This document shows positions 24,601 to 32,363 of a DNA stretch of 64,000 nucleotides, in pieces (position 1 is the first letter of the stretch; the number at the start of each line of letters is the position of its first letter). The notes under the pieces were generated by a model. The model had not been told where the DNA came from and ran no database searches. It worked only from the letters and a program-made list of their open reading frames with translations. Source of the DNA: Hymenopus coronatus. Taxonomy: Eukaryota; Arthropoda; Insecta; Mantodea; Hymenopodidae. Location: contig CM060883.1 of NCBI GenBank assembly GCA_030762935.1, forward strand, positions 49,851,001 to 49,915,000, written 5' to 3'. The translations under genes and the position numbers were made by a program.

Positions 24601-25898
24601 AGCTCAAAAGGTTAACTAATGGTTAAATTAAAATGCCAGTTTGAGGTTATATTTAGCAAATTAACCATTATGATTTATTTTTATTTCACTGACAATTTAA
24701 CACATTGGAGCCCAAGTCTAACTATAGCTCGGGCCATTGAAATGTTCACGAGACCAAGGCCTGAGCATAGCTCAGGCAGGTATTTCTAACGCTTTTAATG
24801 CGATTCCACGACCTTAACTCGGTCTTGGGCGATGCAGCAAAGAACATACATCAGTTATCATTTAGTTGTCTGATGTGTGCTGCCATCTGTCCTTTCTTTA
24901 GTCAACTATTAGAAACTTTAGTAGATTTAGTAATATTGGCTGCTCTCGGGTAGTCATGCCATTTTCTTTGAAGGTGGTGATCTGTTTGTTACATTTGTGC
25001 TCTTAAATGTTAAAATGATGAATTTCCCTCGATTTCTGTGAACTAAAGCTGAAATTCAGGATTCAAATGAAGCTGTGGAAAATTCTGATTCCAAGGGAGA
25101 GTTTTTCGAACTTTGAATAAATGGAGTCTAAGCAGCTTTAAGAAGCTTTTTTTTTTTTTTCAAACTCATATCTGGTACTTGTTGTAAATTTAAAATAAAA
25201 TATTAATACGGAAGTTATGACTATTTTCTTGTTGAGAAATCCTTGAATGCCATACTTTTAGATTGTCCCAATACTTTTCGGCAGATTTAATTGATGTACT
25301 GTAAATAATAACTCAAAGTAGGTGTAAAAACTCTGGGTTTCTTGGCACATCAACTACCGAAACACCTGGGCTTCAACGTATTAAACCTGTTAAATCTGAT
25401 GTTCCTGGATCTGCTTCAGCTATATGGAAGTTATGTTGAATTGGTTAAACAGAAAGTAAACCAAAATAAGGTGATGCAATACAGTTAAACCGAGTTAAAT
25501 GCCAAGCAGAACACTGGAGCATGGATTGTGATGCTCAGCTATTCTTTGGTAAAGCTCATGCCTTCTTGAATTGGACTGTTTGTAACACAAGGAGTCAGAA
25601 AAAGTGTGCAAGTAGTATCTGGCACTGTTTACGTCAACACCATCAATCTAGTCTGTCTTTATATCTGTCTAATATGTTTACTTCCAGTTTTAGTGGTTTT
25701 CAGAATATTGAGTGCTGCTAATAAATTACTGTTTGCTATTAAAATGCAGTATATATTTATCAATAAAGCTGTCATTTCTTGTTTTTAGGTGAAATAAAGA
25801 AGATCAATATGGGCAGATTATTGCTCTGTGAAGCAGCAATACGTATACTAGCCTGTAGTTTCAACCTTTTGGGACTTAAACCAGTATCTCGAATGTAG
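311..25898 (+). CDS. RARS1: Cytoplasmic arginyl-tRNA synthetase, C-terminal two thirds (7 exons)
   Basis: Class Ia aminoacyl-tRNA synthetase that joins arginine to tRNA(Arg) in the cytoplasm; in animals it is part of the multi-synthetase complex. Seven exons join in frame: 311-624, 5425-5529, 11787-11968, 18530-18698, 20069-20391, 23110-23251 and 25789-25898. All have AG acceptors and the six internal donors are GT. They give about 447 residues ending in a stop, colinear with the animal enzyme (about 660 residues in human, from memory). Visible landmarks are the catalytic-core run [26 protein letters not shown], the degenerate KMSK-equivalent loop KKKFKTRSG, and the C-terminal DALR anticodon-binding region with [13 protein letters not shown]. 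The HIGH motif should lie in the exon just upstream, outside the window, since the first exon begins right after the expected HLR. No disruption is seen, so the gene is probably functional. Introns total about 24 kb and carry many transposons. Confidence 0.97.
1960..2225 (-). pseudogene. Decayed LINE ORF2 C terminus (zinc-knuckle-like)
   Basis: The minus strand of about 2050-2215 reads open through [20 protein letters not shown] and [20 protein letters not shown]. The spacing C-x-x-Y(C)...H-I-L-F-x-C resembles the C-terminal zinc-knuckle that ends many non-LTR reverse transcriptases. It lies antisense in the first in-window RARS1 intron. Similarity is judged by eye and the copy is old, so the clade is unknown. 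Confidence 0.5.
2275..2541 (-). pseudogene. Decayed transposase C terminus (Tc1/mariner-like), candidate
   Basis: The minus strand reads [15 protein letters not shown] and ends around a CTATCS...VGCTF segment. The WGxLKxxVYxT pattern followed by a helical stretch ending near the C terminus resembles the tail of Tc1/mariner-class transposases (usually FLWGYLK...). Nothing upstream is clearly recognisable. It could be a chance ORF; confidence is modest. Confidence 0.35.
2779..3290. mobile_element. Fold-back / MITE element, family B copy 1
   Basis: Long imperfect inverted repeat. The left arm, from AATTGGAGTCGAGTATACAC (about 2785), returns inverted and diverged near 3215-3245. Inner arms (AGTGAGTTCTC... 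near 2940 against GAACCCACTAATG near 3060) also pair, giving arms over 200 bp. The right boundary extends about 45 bp past the arm into tcacagtgtaccacttcca, a sequence shared with the second copy at 19611-20035. No coding capacity. Confidence 0.75.
4326..4458. mobile_element. Short palindromic element (MITE-like), family C
   Basis: About 55-bp arms from AAATATTAATATAAAAATAA to its inverse at 4440-4458 enclose a small loop near 4385-4400, so the whole element would fold into one hairpin. The arm sequence CTTCACTTATCTTTTGGAAT recurs at about 1755-1775, so it is a dispersed repeat and not a unique palindrome. Confidence 0.75.
4514..4540. repeat. Poly(T) tract
   Basis: Uninterrupted run of about 27 T. 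On the minus strand it is poly(A), so it could be the tail of an antisense retroposon, though no recognisable body adjoins it. Confidence 0.9.
5425..5529 (+). CDS. RARS1: RARS1 short exon (LIERGESF)
   Basis: A 105-bp exon with acceptor caatttcag and donor gtaagt. It encodes [20 protein letters not shown] and then a charged stretch, matching the conserved IERGESFYQ segment of animal cytoplasmic ArgRS. It starts and ends in phase 1, so skipping it would keep frame. It is too short for a simple ORF scan and was recognised by similarity and splice signals. Confidence 0.94.
5905..6370 (+). repeat. Family A repeat, old partial copy
   Basis: Diverged match to the second half of family A: tcttgaattttctgagaata, then aaatggtaaaccataagag, and later gagagagtcatgtaaatg. 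The 5' half is missing. This is the oldest-looking copy in the window. Confidence 0.55.
7251..8160 (+). pseudogene. Possible THAP-type transposase remnant
   Basis: The frame at 7251 begins [18 protein letters not shown]-x4-C followed later by a shifted frame containing [11 protein letters not shown] loosely resembles the start and second half of a THAP (C2CH) zinc finger, as in P-element-like transposases. A second open stretch at 7799-8062 is Cys-rich but unrecognised. The last ligand His is not conserved and the frame is broken, so this may be chance. Confidence 0.22.
8385..8640. repeat. GC-rich insertion, unclassified repeat candidate
   Basis: About 255 bp of markedly GC-rich sequence (for example cagccgctgcatcccccatc and gggacctcacgaggctgagt) sits abruptly in AT-rich intron. 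No intact ORF and no clear pol III A/B boxes. Composition suggests an inserted repeat, perhaps a retroelement fragment. There is no second copy in the window to confirm it. Confidence 0.4.
9124..11190 (+). mobile_element. LINE copy 1: 5' half only, 3'-truncated (I/Jockey-like, RNase H-bearing family)
   Basis: This copy begins with the same 5' end as the full-length copy 2 (CCCCCAGGGGCCTACTA at 9124). It carries the 5' UTR, ORF1 and the endonuclease part of ORF2, then loses similarity near 11180-11190, before the reverse transcriptase. It is inserted sense in the second in-window RARS1 intron. No target-site duplication was found. ORF1 has also lost an internal segment relative to copy 2. Dead element. 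Confidence 0.9.
9584..10531 (+). pseudogene. LINE copy 1 ORF1 (gag-like, zinc knuckles), internally deleted and frameshifted
   Basis: ORF1 protein of I/Jockey-type LINEs binds element RNA. The likely start is ATG 9584 ([13 protein letters not shown]), matching the ORF1 start of copy 2. Right after CCGPRY the reading jumps to CFKCQRFGH, so about 0.47 kb encoding the N-terminal RRM-like region of copy 2 is missing, yet the frame is kept. Three cysteine knuckles follow: [27 protein letters not shown] and [16 protein letters not shown] frameshift near 10011-10036 leads into the basic, Ser-rich tail ending PPQPSK. The deletion may have occurred in an ancestral copy or in place. Confidence 0.85.
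10572..11192 (+). pseudogene. LINE copy 1 ORF2, endonuclease domain only
   Basis: Starts 40 bp after ORF1 with [17 protein letters not shown]. Apurinic-like endonuclease motifs are in order: QWN (metal ligand Asn), CLQETK (catalytic Glu), [19 protein letters not shown] (Asp/Asn) and SHLDLAVCS. The final SDH motif seen in copy 3 is missing because the element breaks off. The domain nicks target DNA for target-primed reverse transcription; this copy lacks the polymerase and cannot move. Confidence 0.9.
11787..11968 (+). CDS. RARS1: RARS1 exon with [11 protein letters not shown] motif
   Basis: Acceptor ggttgcag, donor gttagt. It encodes [15 protein letters not shown], then [20 protein letters not shown], ending at VTDAGQ. 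This is the ArgRS catalytic-domain segment that contacts the adenylate. The exon ends in phase 0. Confidence 0.96.
12348..13165 (-). repeat. Family A repeat, near-complete copy
   Basis: Antisense copy in a RARS1 intron. It starts with the family 3' end (ctgatgtgttccattcacat) and runs through gtgtcgcatccttggaagat to the diverged 5' hairpin region near 13139-13165. Confidence 0.85.
14025..14744 (+). mobile_element. Mariner element, internally deleted (720 bp)
   Basis: Terminal inverted repeats of about 28 bp start CGAGGTACGTCCAGAAAGTA and return inverted at the right end. TA dinucleotides flank both sides (14023-14024 and 14745-14746), the mariner target duplication. Full mariners are about 1.3 kb, so nearly half is gone. 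Inserted in a RARS1 intron. Confidence 0.95.
14186..14645 (+). pseudogene. Mariner transposase, N- and C-terminal remnants
   Basis: From ATG 14186 the frame reads [20 protein letters not shown] and the helix-turn-helix region to MVRRWV, then an in-frame TGA at 14342, then [19 protein letters not shown]. After about residue 115 it jumps to the C-terminal piece [18 protein letters not shown]. The whole DDD catalytic core is missing. It is dead twice over but could still be mobilised in trans, since both ends are intact. Confidence 0.93.
15060..15735 (-). pseudogene. Polinton/Maverick-type protein-primed DNA polymerase B fragment
   Basis: The antisense frames keep the pattern of the nuclease-like region found just before or within polB of Polinton-class elements: [10 protein letters not shown], then a short frameshift, then [13 protein letters not shown], then [10 protein letters not shown], and further on a weak PVELKYAL...KLY. 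The GCFYHGC and VVERWExEF blocks are the most telling. At least two frame breaks; no polymerase active-site motif is present. Family assignment is by eye. An alternative is a related polB-bearing selfish element. Confidence 0.5.
16100..16860. other. Intron stretch with short open blocks, not identified
   Basis: A plus-strand Met/Lys/Glu-rich repeat-like block near 16570-16650 (reading [16 protein letters not shown]) resembles a decayed coiled coil. It has stop codons on both sides and no recognisable domain. Otherwise AT-rich intron. Confidence 0.3.
17845..18145 (-). repeat. Family A repeat, 3' partial copy
   Basis: Diverged antisense copy covering the last third of the family (acattcacataactttctgt, then aacaaggaatatctcaaaaa). 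Lies just upstream of the RARS1 exon at 18530. Confidence 0.7.
18530..18698 (+). CDS. RARS1: RARS1 exon with KMSK-equivalent loop
   Basis: Acceptor tggtttcag, donor gtaaat. It begins [15 protein letters not shown] and continues through [19 protein letters not shown] to LLDLLDE. KFKTRSG occupies the place of the class I KMSKS loop, which is degenerate in eukaryotic ArgRS. The exon ends in phase 1, giving a Gly split across the next intron. Confidence 0.96.
19200..19425 (-). mobile_element. tRNA-derived SINE (family S1), antisense
   Basis: On the minus strand, pol III A box TGGCTAAGTGG (19407-19417) and a perfect B box GGTTCGATCCC (19371-19381) are followed by the S1 body (gtgggatttgtgg..acaaagc...ccaggttctccagtttc). 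Not a tRNA gene: the body after the tRNA-like head is unrelated to tRNA. The same body recurs at 38131, 51871 and 52287. Confidence 0.85.
19611..20035. mobile_element. Fold-back / MITE element, family B copy 2
   Basis: Arms of about 100 bp: TTTTAATTGGAGTCAAGTAT at 19611 returns inverted at about 19965-19984, with CTACTGCTTTCGA paired to TCGAAAGCAGTAG at 19883. The right side continues into cacggtgtaccacttccag as in copy 1. It ends about 35 bp before the RARS1 exon at 20069, very near the branch-point/polypyrimidine region. Confidence 0.85.
20069..20391 (+). CDS. RARS1: RARS1 exon: start of anticodon-binding domain
   Basis: This is the longest exon here (323 bp). Acceptor gttttaag, donor gtaagc. 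After the split Gly it encodes [50 protein letters not shown] and [10 protein letters not shown]. This is the catalytic-to-DALR transition that binds the tRNA(Arg) anticodon stem. It ends in phase 0. Confidence 0.97.
20750..21415 (-). pseudogene. Helitron PIF1-like helicase, C-terminal remnant
   Basis: Minus-strand frames read [20 protein letters not shown], then in another frame [19 protein letters not shown], then [23 protein letters not shown] and [12 protein letters not shown]. These are, in order, the conserved blocks of the C-terminal half of Helitron Rep/helicase proteins. Frameshifts and stops separate them. The Rep nuclease and helicase Walker motifs are gone. Confidence 0.85.
21985..22500. 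repeat. About 210-bp tandem repeat inside the Helitron (2.5 copies)
   Basis: The marker ttaacattgaatagggagga begins near 22021, 22231 and 22438 (spacings about 210 and 207 bp). Blocks such as aataaataagtacttact and ctgctgcattg repeat in step. It lies in the 5' part of the Helitron (minus orientation); subterminal arrays are common in non-autonomous Helitrons. Confidence 0.85.
23110..23251 (+). CDS. RARS1: RARS1 exon: DALR domain
   Basis: Acceptor ttgttacag, donor gtaagc. It encodes [15 protein letters not shown], then [20 protein letters not shown] and CVEKDSI, the DALR-fold anticodon-binding helices of ArgRS. It ends in phase 1. A family A repeat begins only about 35 bp into the following intron. 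Confidence 0.96.
23286..24163 (+). repeat. Family A repeat, complete copy
   Basis: Full-length sense copy in the last but one RARS1 intron. 5' palindrome at 23300-23330 centred on tgtac; body markers gatttcactggaaatat, gggatgcgacacgaagattt and ttgaattttctgggaatag; 3' end gagaaagtcatgtgag..cacatcag. Confidence 0.9.
24701..25380. mobile_element. piggyBac-like MITE (680 bp) with TTAA flanks
   Basis: TTAA at 24697-24700 and 25381-25384 flank the element. The left end CACATTGGAGCCCAAGT pairs with the right end read inverted, TACGTTGAAGCCCAGGT (about 13 of 17 match). No transposase remains. TTAA target duplication and short inverted ends are typical of piggyBac-class elements. Confidence 0.75.
25789..25898 (+). 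CDS. RARS1: RARS1 last coding exon and stop
   Basis: Acceptor tgtttttag. After the split Gly it encodes [20 protein letters not shown] and ends [10 protein letters not shown], with stop TAG at 25896-25898. The GIKPVxRM-type C terminus is typical of cytoplasmic ArgRS. It was recognised from the sequence because it is too short for a simple ORF scan. Confidence 0.95.
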
Positions 25899-26085
25899 CT
25901 TTTATTCAAGATTTTTTTTTTTAAGTCACGACCTAACAGAATCGTACTGTTAACGTTCATCAGTATTTGTACATTGATGTTCATTAGATGCAAATGGTTC
26001 TCCATGAAAGTGATTTATTGTTTATGTGTAAGTTTATATCAACATAACTTTTGAATAAAAGAGTTTTAAATCAGCAAGCTTTATA
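25899..26085 (+). terminator. RARS1: RARS1 3' UTR with poly(A) signal
   Basis: The transcript is expected to end shortly after the canonical AATAAA at 26054-26059, about 155 bp after the stop. The exact cleavage site is inferred. No further coding sequence of this gene is seen downstream. Confidence 0.75.
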
Positions 26086-26459
26086 TGTCAATAAGGTATG
26101 AATATGAAGTAATTTACACAGTGAAACTGTATATGATGACGAAGATGAAGATGAAGACCTTTGAAATACATCTGAGAACAAAACTTAGTAAGTGAAGTGA
26201 TAGTGGCCAGTAAATATTTAAAACAAAAGCACTATTAACAGAGGAGTATCCATCACCTTGGAACTATGCTGAGTCACACTTATTTACTCTCACCTCCTCT
26301 TAATTATTTGAAAAATATTGAAATGTTTTCAAGAACATTCATCCTCGTTTTCAGCAGTTTTCCTCCTCCTCCTCCTACTCCTCCTCCTCCTGTTCTTTTT
26401 TCATAATACCTCTGAACTCCTTTGATAACCTTGTAGAATCTGCATACAATTATTTTGTT
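26086..26459. other. Intergenic DNA with a (CTC)n microsatellite
   Basis: No gene. A slightly interrupted (CTC)n run sits at 26361-26391. The 12-bp left target-site copy of LINE copy 2 (TAGTAGCAGTAA) begins at 26460. Confidence 0.8.
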
Positions 26460-26704
26460 TAGTAGCAGTAATGAAGATCATGGTTAGTTCTTAAGGGCGC
26501 TCAACTACAAGGTCATCGGCGCCCTTATCAAACAAATCATGGCAAAAGCCAAAGATAAAGCTCAATAAGAAATATTATAAATAAGAACAAAAGACTAATC
26601 TAAAAAATTAATGTATAAAAGTAATCAGAGAGAAAGCCACAGATTGGTGATTTAAGAAAAGGAAAAAAAAAATCAAAACTAATATAAAAACAAGGATAAA
26701 AAGA

Positions 26705-29700
26705 ACTAAATCCAAAATTTGAAAGGTATCTTCATTGAAAATTTAAAAATCTTGGTTACCGCTTGACTGTCGTCCGCATGGACTTCTACAAGACTGACAG
26801 GCAGTTGCAGTGATTCCCGAATATGTGCCAGATTAACACAATCTAGCAACACATGATGGCCAGACAAATCTTCTACACATAGTGAACCAATGGAACAGAT
26901 TCACTCTTAAGAAGGAAACTATGTGTAAAATTGCAGTGACCAATATGCAAATGAGCCAACATTACTTCCTCCCGTCGAGATTGACGAGAGGAAGTTACCC
27001 AGTTTGTTGGAAGATCCTTCACTACTCTAAGCTTGTTTCTGCGGAGAGCTGTCCACTCTTCGTGCCAGCTTAAAGTCTTCAAATGTTACACAAGACATTT
27101 TTGTACTGGGTTTGGTGGTTGCCATCTTTGCTGCAAAATCTGCCAGTTCATTCCCCAGCAAGCCAATGTGACTAGGAATCCATACACAATCCACATAAAC
27201 CCCAGAAGCATACAAAACGTGGAGGGTATCCTGGATACGCTGCACAATAGGATGATAGTTGTAGAGATCACTAAGGCTCTGAAGTGCACTCAGGGAATCA
27301 CTCAATATAATGCAGTCACTCAAATTTCGACGGCCAACCTGCAGAATGGCTCGATATATTGCGTATAGCTCCGCACTATAAATAGATGTGCTACTATGAA
27401 AACTGAATGTATATTGTTCGGTATCATAAACAAAGGCACACCCAACACCAACGGTGCACTACTTCTGTCAGTATATATACAAGTTCGGTCATTGTAGTTT
27501 GACAAAAATTCTATAAAACATCTACGGATACTAGAAGAAGGTATTGTAGACTTTCGGTATGCCGTCATCCCAAAGCTTATGTGGGATGTTGTAAGTAACC
27601 AAGGTGGGTGCACCCTTTCCCCCTTGGAAAACATTCTAGGCATTACAATATCGTGCTTATGAAGAAGCATTCGGAAGCAAACACCTGGGGGGCGTGGACT
27701 AATTGAGATATTTCTATAATGTTCGTCCATCTCGGTGTTAAAAAAAGGAGTGAATGTTGGATGTGAAGGCCTGCACTTTAGCTCACAGCCATAATTTGTG
27801 AACAGGATATCACGCCTATACTGTAGAGGGGGTTCTGCCAATTCAGCATAAAGGCTGGCTACTGGACTGGTTGGAAAAGCTCCTACAGCCACACGAATAC
27901 CCTGATTATGGATAGTGTCTAATCTTCTCAGCACAGATGGTCTTGCCGAAGAATAAACTATGCATCTGCATTCTAACTTGGCTCAGATCAGTGTGCGATA
28001 AAGTTGCAGCAAGACTGTCCGCTCCGCTTCCCAAGATTTGCCACTTAGTATCCATTGAATATTCAGAGAACGGTTACAGCGTGCTTTTAGCTGTGCTACA
28101 TGTGGTGACCAACTAAGTTTCTATCGAATATCAACCCAAGGGATCTCGTCTCATCTGCAAATGGTAGTAAAACTGTACCAAACCGCAATGAAGGTGGTAA
28201 TCGCCTCCTGCGCCGCCAGAAGTTCACGCAGAGTGACTTCTCAGCAGAGAGACTTTTCAGCAGAGAACCAAAAGCCGTTTTTAGAACTCCAATCTGAGAG
28301 GTTATCTAAACACCGCTGCAGACAGCATTCCAAAAAAGGTATGTGCTGAGAAGTACAATAGATGGCAAAGTCGTCTACAAATAAGCAGGACGATACTCCT
28401 GGGAGGATACATTTCGAGTTAGAATTAATTGCTATGGCAAACAGTGTGACGCTCAGTACCGATCCCTGTAGCACTCCGTTCTCTTGAACAAAAATATTTG
28501 ATAAAACCGAGCTGACCCTTATTCAGAAAACATGGTCTCTCATAAACTCCTGAATGAATAACGGAAGCCATCCACGTATGTTCCAGTTGTATAGGGAACG
28601 TATTATTCCTGCCCGCCAACACATATCATAAGCTTTTTCGAGGTCAAAGAACACCCAAATGGTTTGACAGTTCTTCATGAATCCCTTCATTATCTGCGTA
28701 AAAATCGAGACTAGGTGGTCAGCTACTGAACGACGTCGTCGAAAACCACACTGGGTGTTGGTCAGTAGGTTGCGAGTTTCCAGCCACCATATCAACTGTC
28801 CATTGATCATGCGTTCCATCACCTTGCAAATGCAACTGGTGAGAGAGATTGGACGGTAGCTGGATAGAAGAAAACGGTCCTTTCCAGCTTTAAAAATAGG
28901 TACAATGGTGGCTTGACACCATTTCTCCAGAAAAGTGGCAAGAGGCCACCATTGTACCCATTCTGGAAAAGTGGCATCAACCTAAATATGATTATAGACC
29001 TCAAGCAGGATTGCCTTACCTTCAGGAGAGAGATGTAACATTTGGATGTGTATTCCATCAGGACCTGGTGCAGAGTTTCGCGATGAGATAGTGCATGGTC
29101 TAACTCCCTCATGGTGAAGAGATGATTGTAATCTTCAAGATTTTTAGATCGAAAGTTGAAACCTGAGATTCTACCTAAACCTTAACAGGAAGAAAATCAG
29201 GTGAATAATTCTCTGAGCTAGACACTTGAGCGAAAGAACTGCCAAAATTGTTGGCCACGTCATGCTTATCAATAACATCTCCTACAGCTGTTTTAAGACC
29301 GGCGATTGCCGTATGAGTCGTTTTTCCGTCCACGCGCCTTAACTTATCCCATACAATAGAGGAAGGGGTATGTGGATTGAATGATGCTACAAACTTGCTC
29401 CATGATGTCTTATTGCTATCCTTAATAAGCTGACTAGATTTGGCATACATCTTTTTATACTCAATCAGGTTATCCGGTGTTGGGCGACGTTGGAAAATCC
29501 TGAGAGTACGCCTTCGAGCATGAATGGCATTCCGGCATTCATCCTTCCTCCAAGGTACCAGAAATTGACGACAAGTTTGGGTGAATCGACTGTGGAATAG
29601 ACTACTCAGCAGCATCAAGAATATTTTTCATGAGGTGCTCCACTAAAACATTCACAGAGTCGCGCTCGTTGTAATAAAAGACAGCCAACCGGGAGTAAAG

Positions 29701-30403
29701 ATTCCAGTTGGCTTGCGCCATCTAGGTAAACGTGTGGAACATGTATTTTGTGGCAAGAAACTAATAAGACATGGAAAGTGATCACTAGAATGCAAATCAG
29801 AGATGATATTCCACTGTAAGGAAGATGTTAATGGTGGTGAACAAACTGCTAAATCCAGGTGTGAAAAAATGTTGAAAGCATCAAAAAGAAATGTAGGTTC
29901 TCAGGTGTTCAGGAGAATTAGGTTATAATTATTCAAGAAATCTGCAATTAACTTACCTCTCGCACAAGCCTGAGGTAAGCACCAAAGTGGATGGTGGGCA
30001 TTTACATCACCTACCAAAAGAAAAGGTGTTGGTAGTTGAGAAACTAGACCCCCTAAATCAGTGAGCGAGAGGTCGTCACTCTGAAGGTATATATTACAAA
30101 TTGTGAATCCGGTATGTGACAGTTTAATCCTACTGCCACTGACTGGATGTCTGAATGTAACGATACTGAATGCGCAAATATATCATCTCTGATGAGCATC
30201 ATAGTGCCTCTGTGCGCAGGTACACCCTCTTCCGGTGATAGATCACACCTTGCAGGCGTGTACCGTTTGATTTTGAAGCTGTCTTGTGGACGGAGCTTAG
30301 TCTCTTGCTAACATACGACCAGAGGATCACTCTGGTTAAGCAACAGATCAAGCTCAGGTCGATGTGTTCTTATTCCATATATGTTCCATTGTAGAATAGC
30401 CAT
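26705..30403 (-). pseudogene. LINE copy 2 ORF2 (endonuclease-RT-RNase H), broken
   Basis: Starts about 40 bp after ORF1 at ATG 30403. The endonuclease (30403 to about 29700) is heavily broken. RT motifs are visible: ADHLVSIFTQIM, FDLEKAYDMCW (palm motif A), GSVLSVTLF (motif B) and LFVDDFAIY (FVDD, motif C). RNase H is split over 27934-27027 with ILSDSLSALQSL and WIPSHIGLLGNELADFAAK. The C terminus matches copy 3 to a stop at 26705-26707. Several frames are needed, so no functional protein is possible. Confidence 0.93.
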
Positions 30404-30442
30404 GTTCTTTATAATGGGATAAGTTGTACATTCTGATTATTT

Positions 30443-31799
30443 CTATTTTGAAGGCTGCGGAGGTCGGTTCAGTTTATTTTTTTCAGGTGTCGGGCTAACA
30501 CCTTCTACAGGAGGATGGTCCTGCCTCTTTCTCACTGTCCTTCTGGCAGTGAGGGCAGTATCACCTTCCTCCATCTCCTCCACTTGGCAGGATCCCTTTC
30601 GAATTGAAAATTTCACCGAACTGAGTCCCTCCCAGACGAATCCCCAGAAGAGGACCAACGTGGACTCTTGTTTCCTTTTGTTGATTTGGGAATAGACTTT
30701 ACGCTTTGCTTGAGGAAGTTGGTTCTCTCATAGGTGTTCTTAAACTTTCTTTCTGGTTCTTTATATGTTATTAGCTTGCCAGTCTTGTTCGTCGAGGTCG
30801 ATTGTTTTGGTGGCGATTTAACTTTAGCGCTATTTACAGTATCAGATGTAGATGTTGTTACTGACGTAGATATTGATGTCGAAGGCCTAGGAAGTGAGCT
30901 GAGAACCTTTTCTGCAATAGTGGCCCTGTTTATATCGCAGGTTTGAGTTGCAATTTCCCGACTTTGTACCGATTTAGCTACAACTGTGCTATAGGTACCA
31001 TACTTCGGGACAGAGGGTTGGCGGATTCGCAAGAGTTTCCGGGCTTCCAAGAAGGACACTTTCTCTTTGACCGTATCTCCTGGACCGTCTTTTCCTCTGC
31101 AAAACGGGGACAACTACGGGAACTTGATGGATGTTCACCGTTACAGTTAACACACGTTGGAGCTGACGTGCACTCTCCTCCATGCGAGATTTTGCCACAG
31201 TTCACACAGGTAGACTCGCCGTTGCAGAATTCATTGGTGTGGCCAAAGCGCTGACATTTATAACATCTGAGCGAGATCTGTATATATGGTCTTACCCCAA
31301 TGGATTCATACCCTGCCATTATCCTTTGTGGGAGATCTACCCAATCAAAGGTAATAAACAGGGTACGGGTAGGCACGAATTGTCCATTTTTCTTTGAATA
31401 TGATGCACAGATGATACGCCTTGGAGAGCAAGATTTTCTTGAATTTCCTCACTGGTCAAACTATCCATTGCTCGGGTGTTTATCACACCGCATGAGGTAC
31501 TCAAGGTTTTATGTACATCAATCTTTACTGGTTAGCTGGCTAACATTTTGGTCTTAAGTATTTTCACAGCTTGGGATGCTGATTGTCCTTCTACCAGGAG
31601 CGTGCCATTATGAGCTTTTATACAAGATTTTACAGGGCCAGCAATGTTATCAAGACCCTTTTGAATTACAAAAGGGCTTACACCAGAGAACTTTCTTCCT
31701 TCCTCTGTTCTGTTAACAATCAAGTAGCGAGGACCACAACACTTGACTACTTTTTTTCCAAACAGTACCATATTTAATGGATTTTTTGGATTTTGCCAT
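30443..31799 (-). pseudogene. LINE copy 2 ORF1 (RRM-like + zinc knuckles), frameshifted
   Basis: Likely start ATG at 31799. The N-terminal part reads IVNRTEEGRKFSGVSPFVIQ and GPVKSCIKAHNGTLLVEGQS, the RRM-like region of insect gag-like LINE proteins. Then FITFDWVDLPQRIMAGYESI leads into knuckles [27 protein letters not shown] and [16 protein letters not shown] basic, Ser/Thr-rich tail ends PPQPSK. At least three frame breaks. It contains the N-terminal region missing from copy 1. Confidence 0.9.
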
Positions 31800-32363
31800 G
31801 AAAGTAAATTTTAATTTTCATCCCCCGGTGCTCCCCACCCACCATGGAGTCCAACAAGGGGTCATTCCACTGGGATGACAGGGCTACACAAGGGATATAG
31901 CAGGCTCGCCGTCCCACTCACTCTGGAGGTCCGTATAATACCTAGTCCTGGCCGATTGACTAGGGATAGGCTAGTCCCTAGCCTCCCGTTTAGATGAAGC
32001 GGAAATCAAAGTGGTGTATTAAGTTGCGTACCCTCCCTAGTCACTGAAAAGACAGAAGGTCCAGGCTCAGATATGCAACCCTCAACCAACCAGGATATTC
32101 CTTTCCACCAAAATGGGTCTCCATGCACGGCCAACACGGTGGGTATTTTTATAGACTGACTCCCACTTGGAGGTTGCCGATACGAGGGTTTTTAGGTTGG
32201 CTCGGGACCCCGGGTGGCCATACCCATACCTACCTTAGTAGGCCCCTGGGGGTAGTAGCAATAAAAGTTTAATGTTCAGTATATTACACTTTTTTTTTTC
32301 TTTTAATTATTCTGTATATCAATTTTGTGATACCTAAATCTGTTTATCTCTAAGTATAACATG

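Larger units (their letters stand above)
26472..32252 (-). mobile_element. LINE copy 2: full-length non-LTR retrotransposon (5.78 kb), inactive
   Basis: The 5' end CCCCCAGGGGCC at 32252 and the 3' end near 26472 (degenerate ATC tail) are flanked by TAGTAGCAGTAA (26460-26471) and TAGTAGCAATAA (32253-32264), a 12-bp target-site duplication with one mismatch. Order on the minus strand: GC-rich 5' UTR, ORF1 with three zinc knuckles, ORF2 with endonuclease, reverse transcriptase, RNase H and a C-terminal Cys/His knuckle, then a short 3' UTR. RNase H plus ORF1 knuckles places it in the I/Jockey group; the precise clade is not determined. Multiple frameshifts and stops make it dead. Confidence 0.95.

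Noticed and set aside
26472..32252. LINE copy 2 as an active element
   Set aside because: Although full-length, ORF1 and ORF2 each need several frame changes and the endonuclease is heavily damaged.
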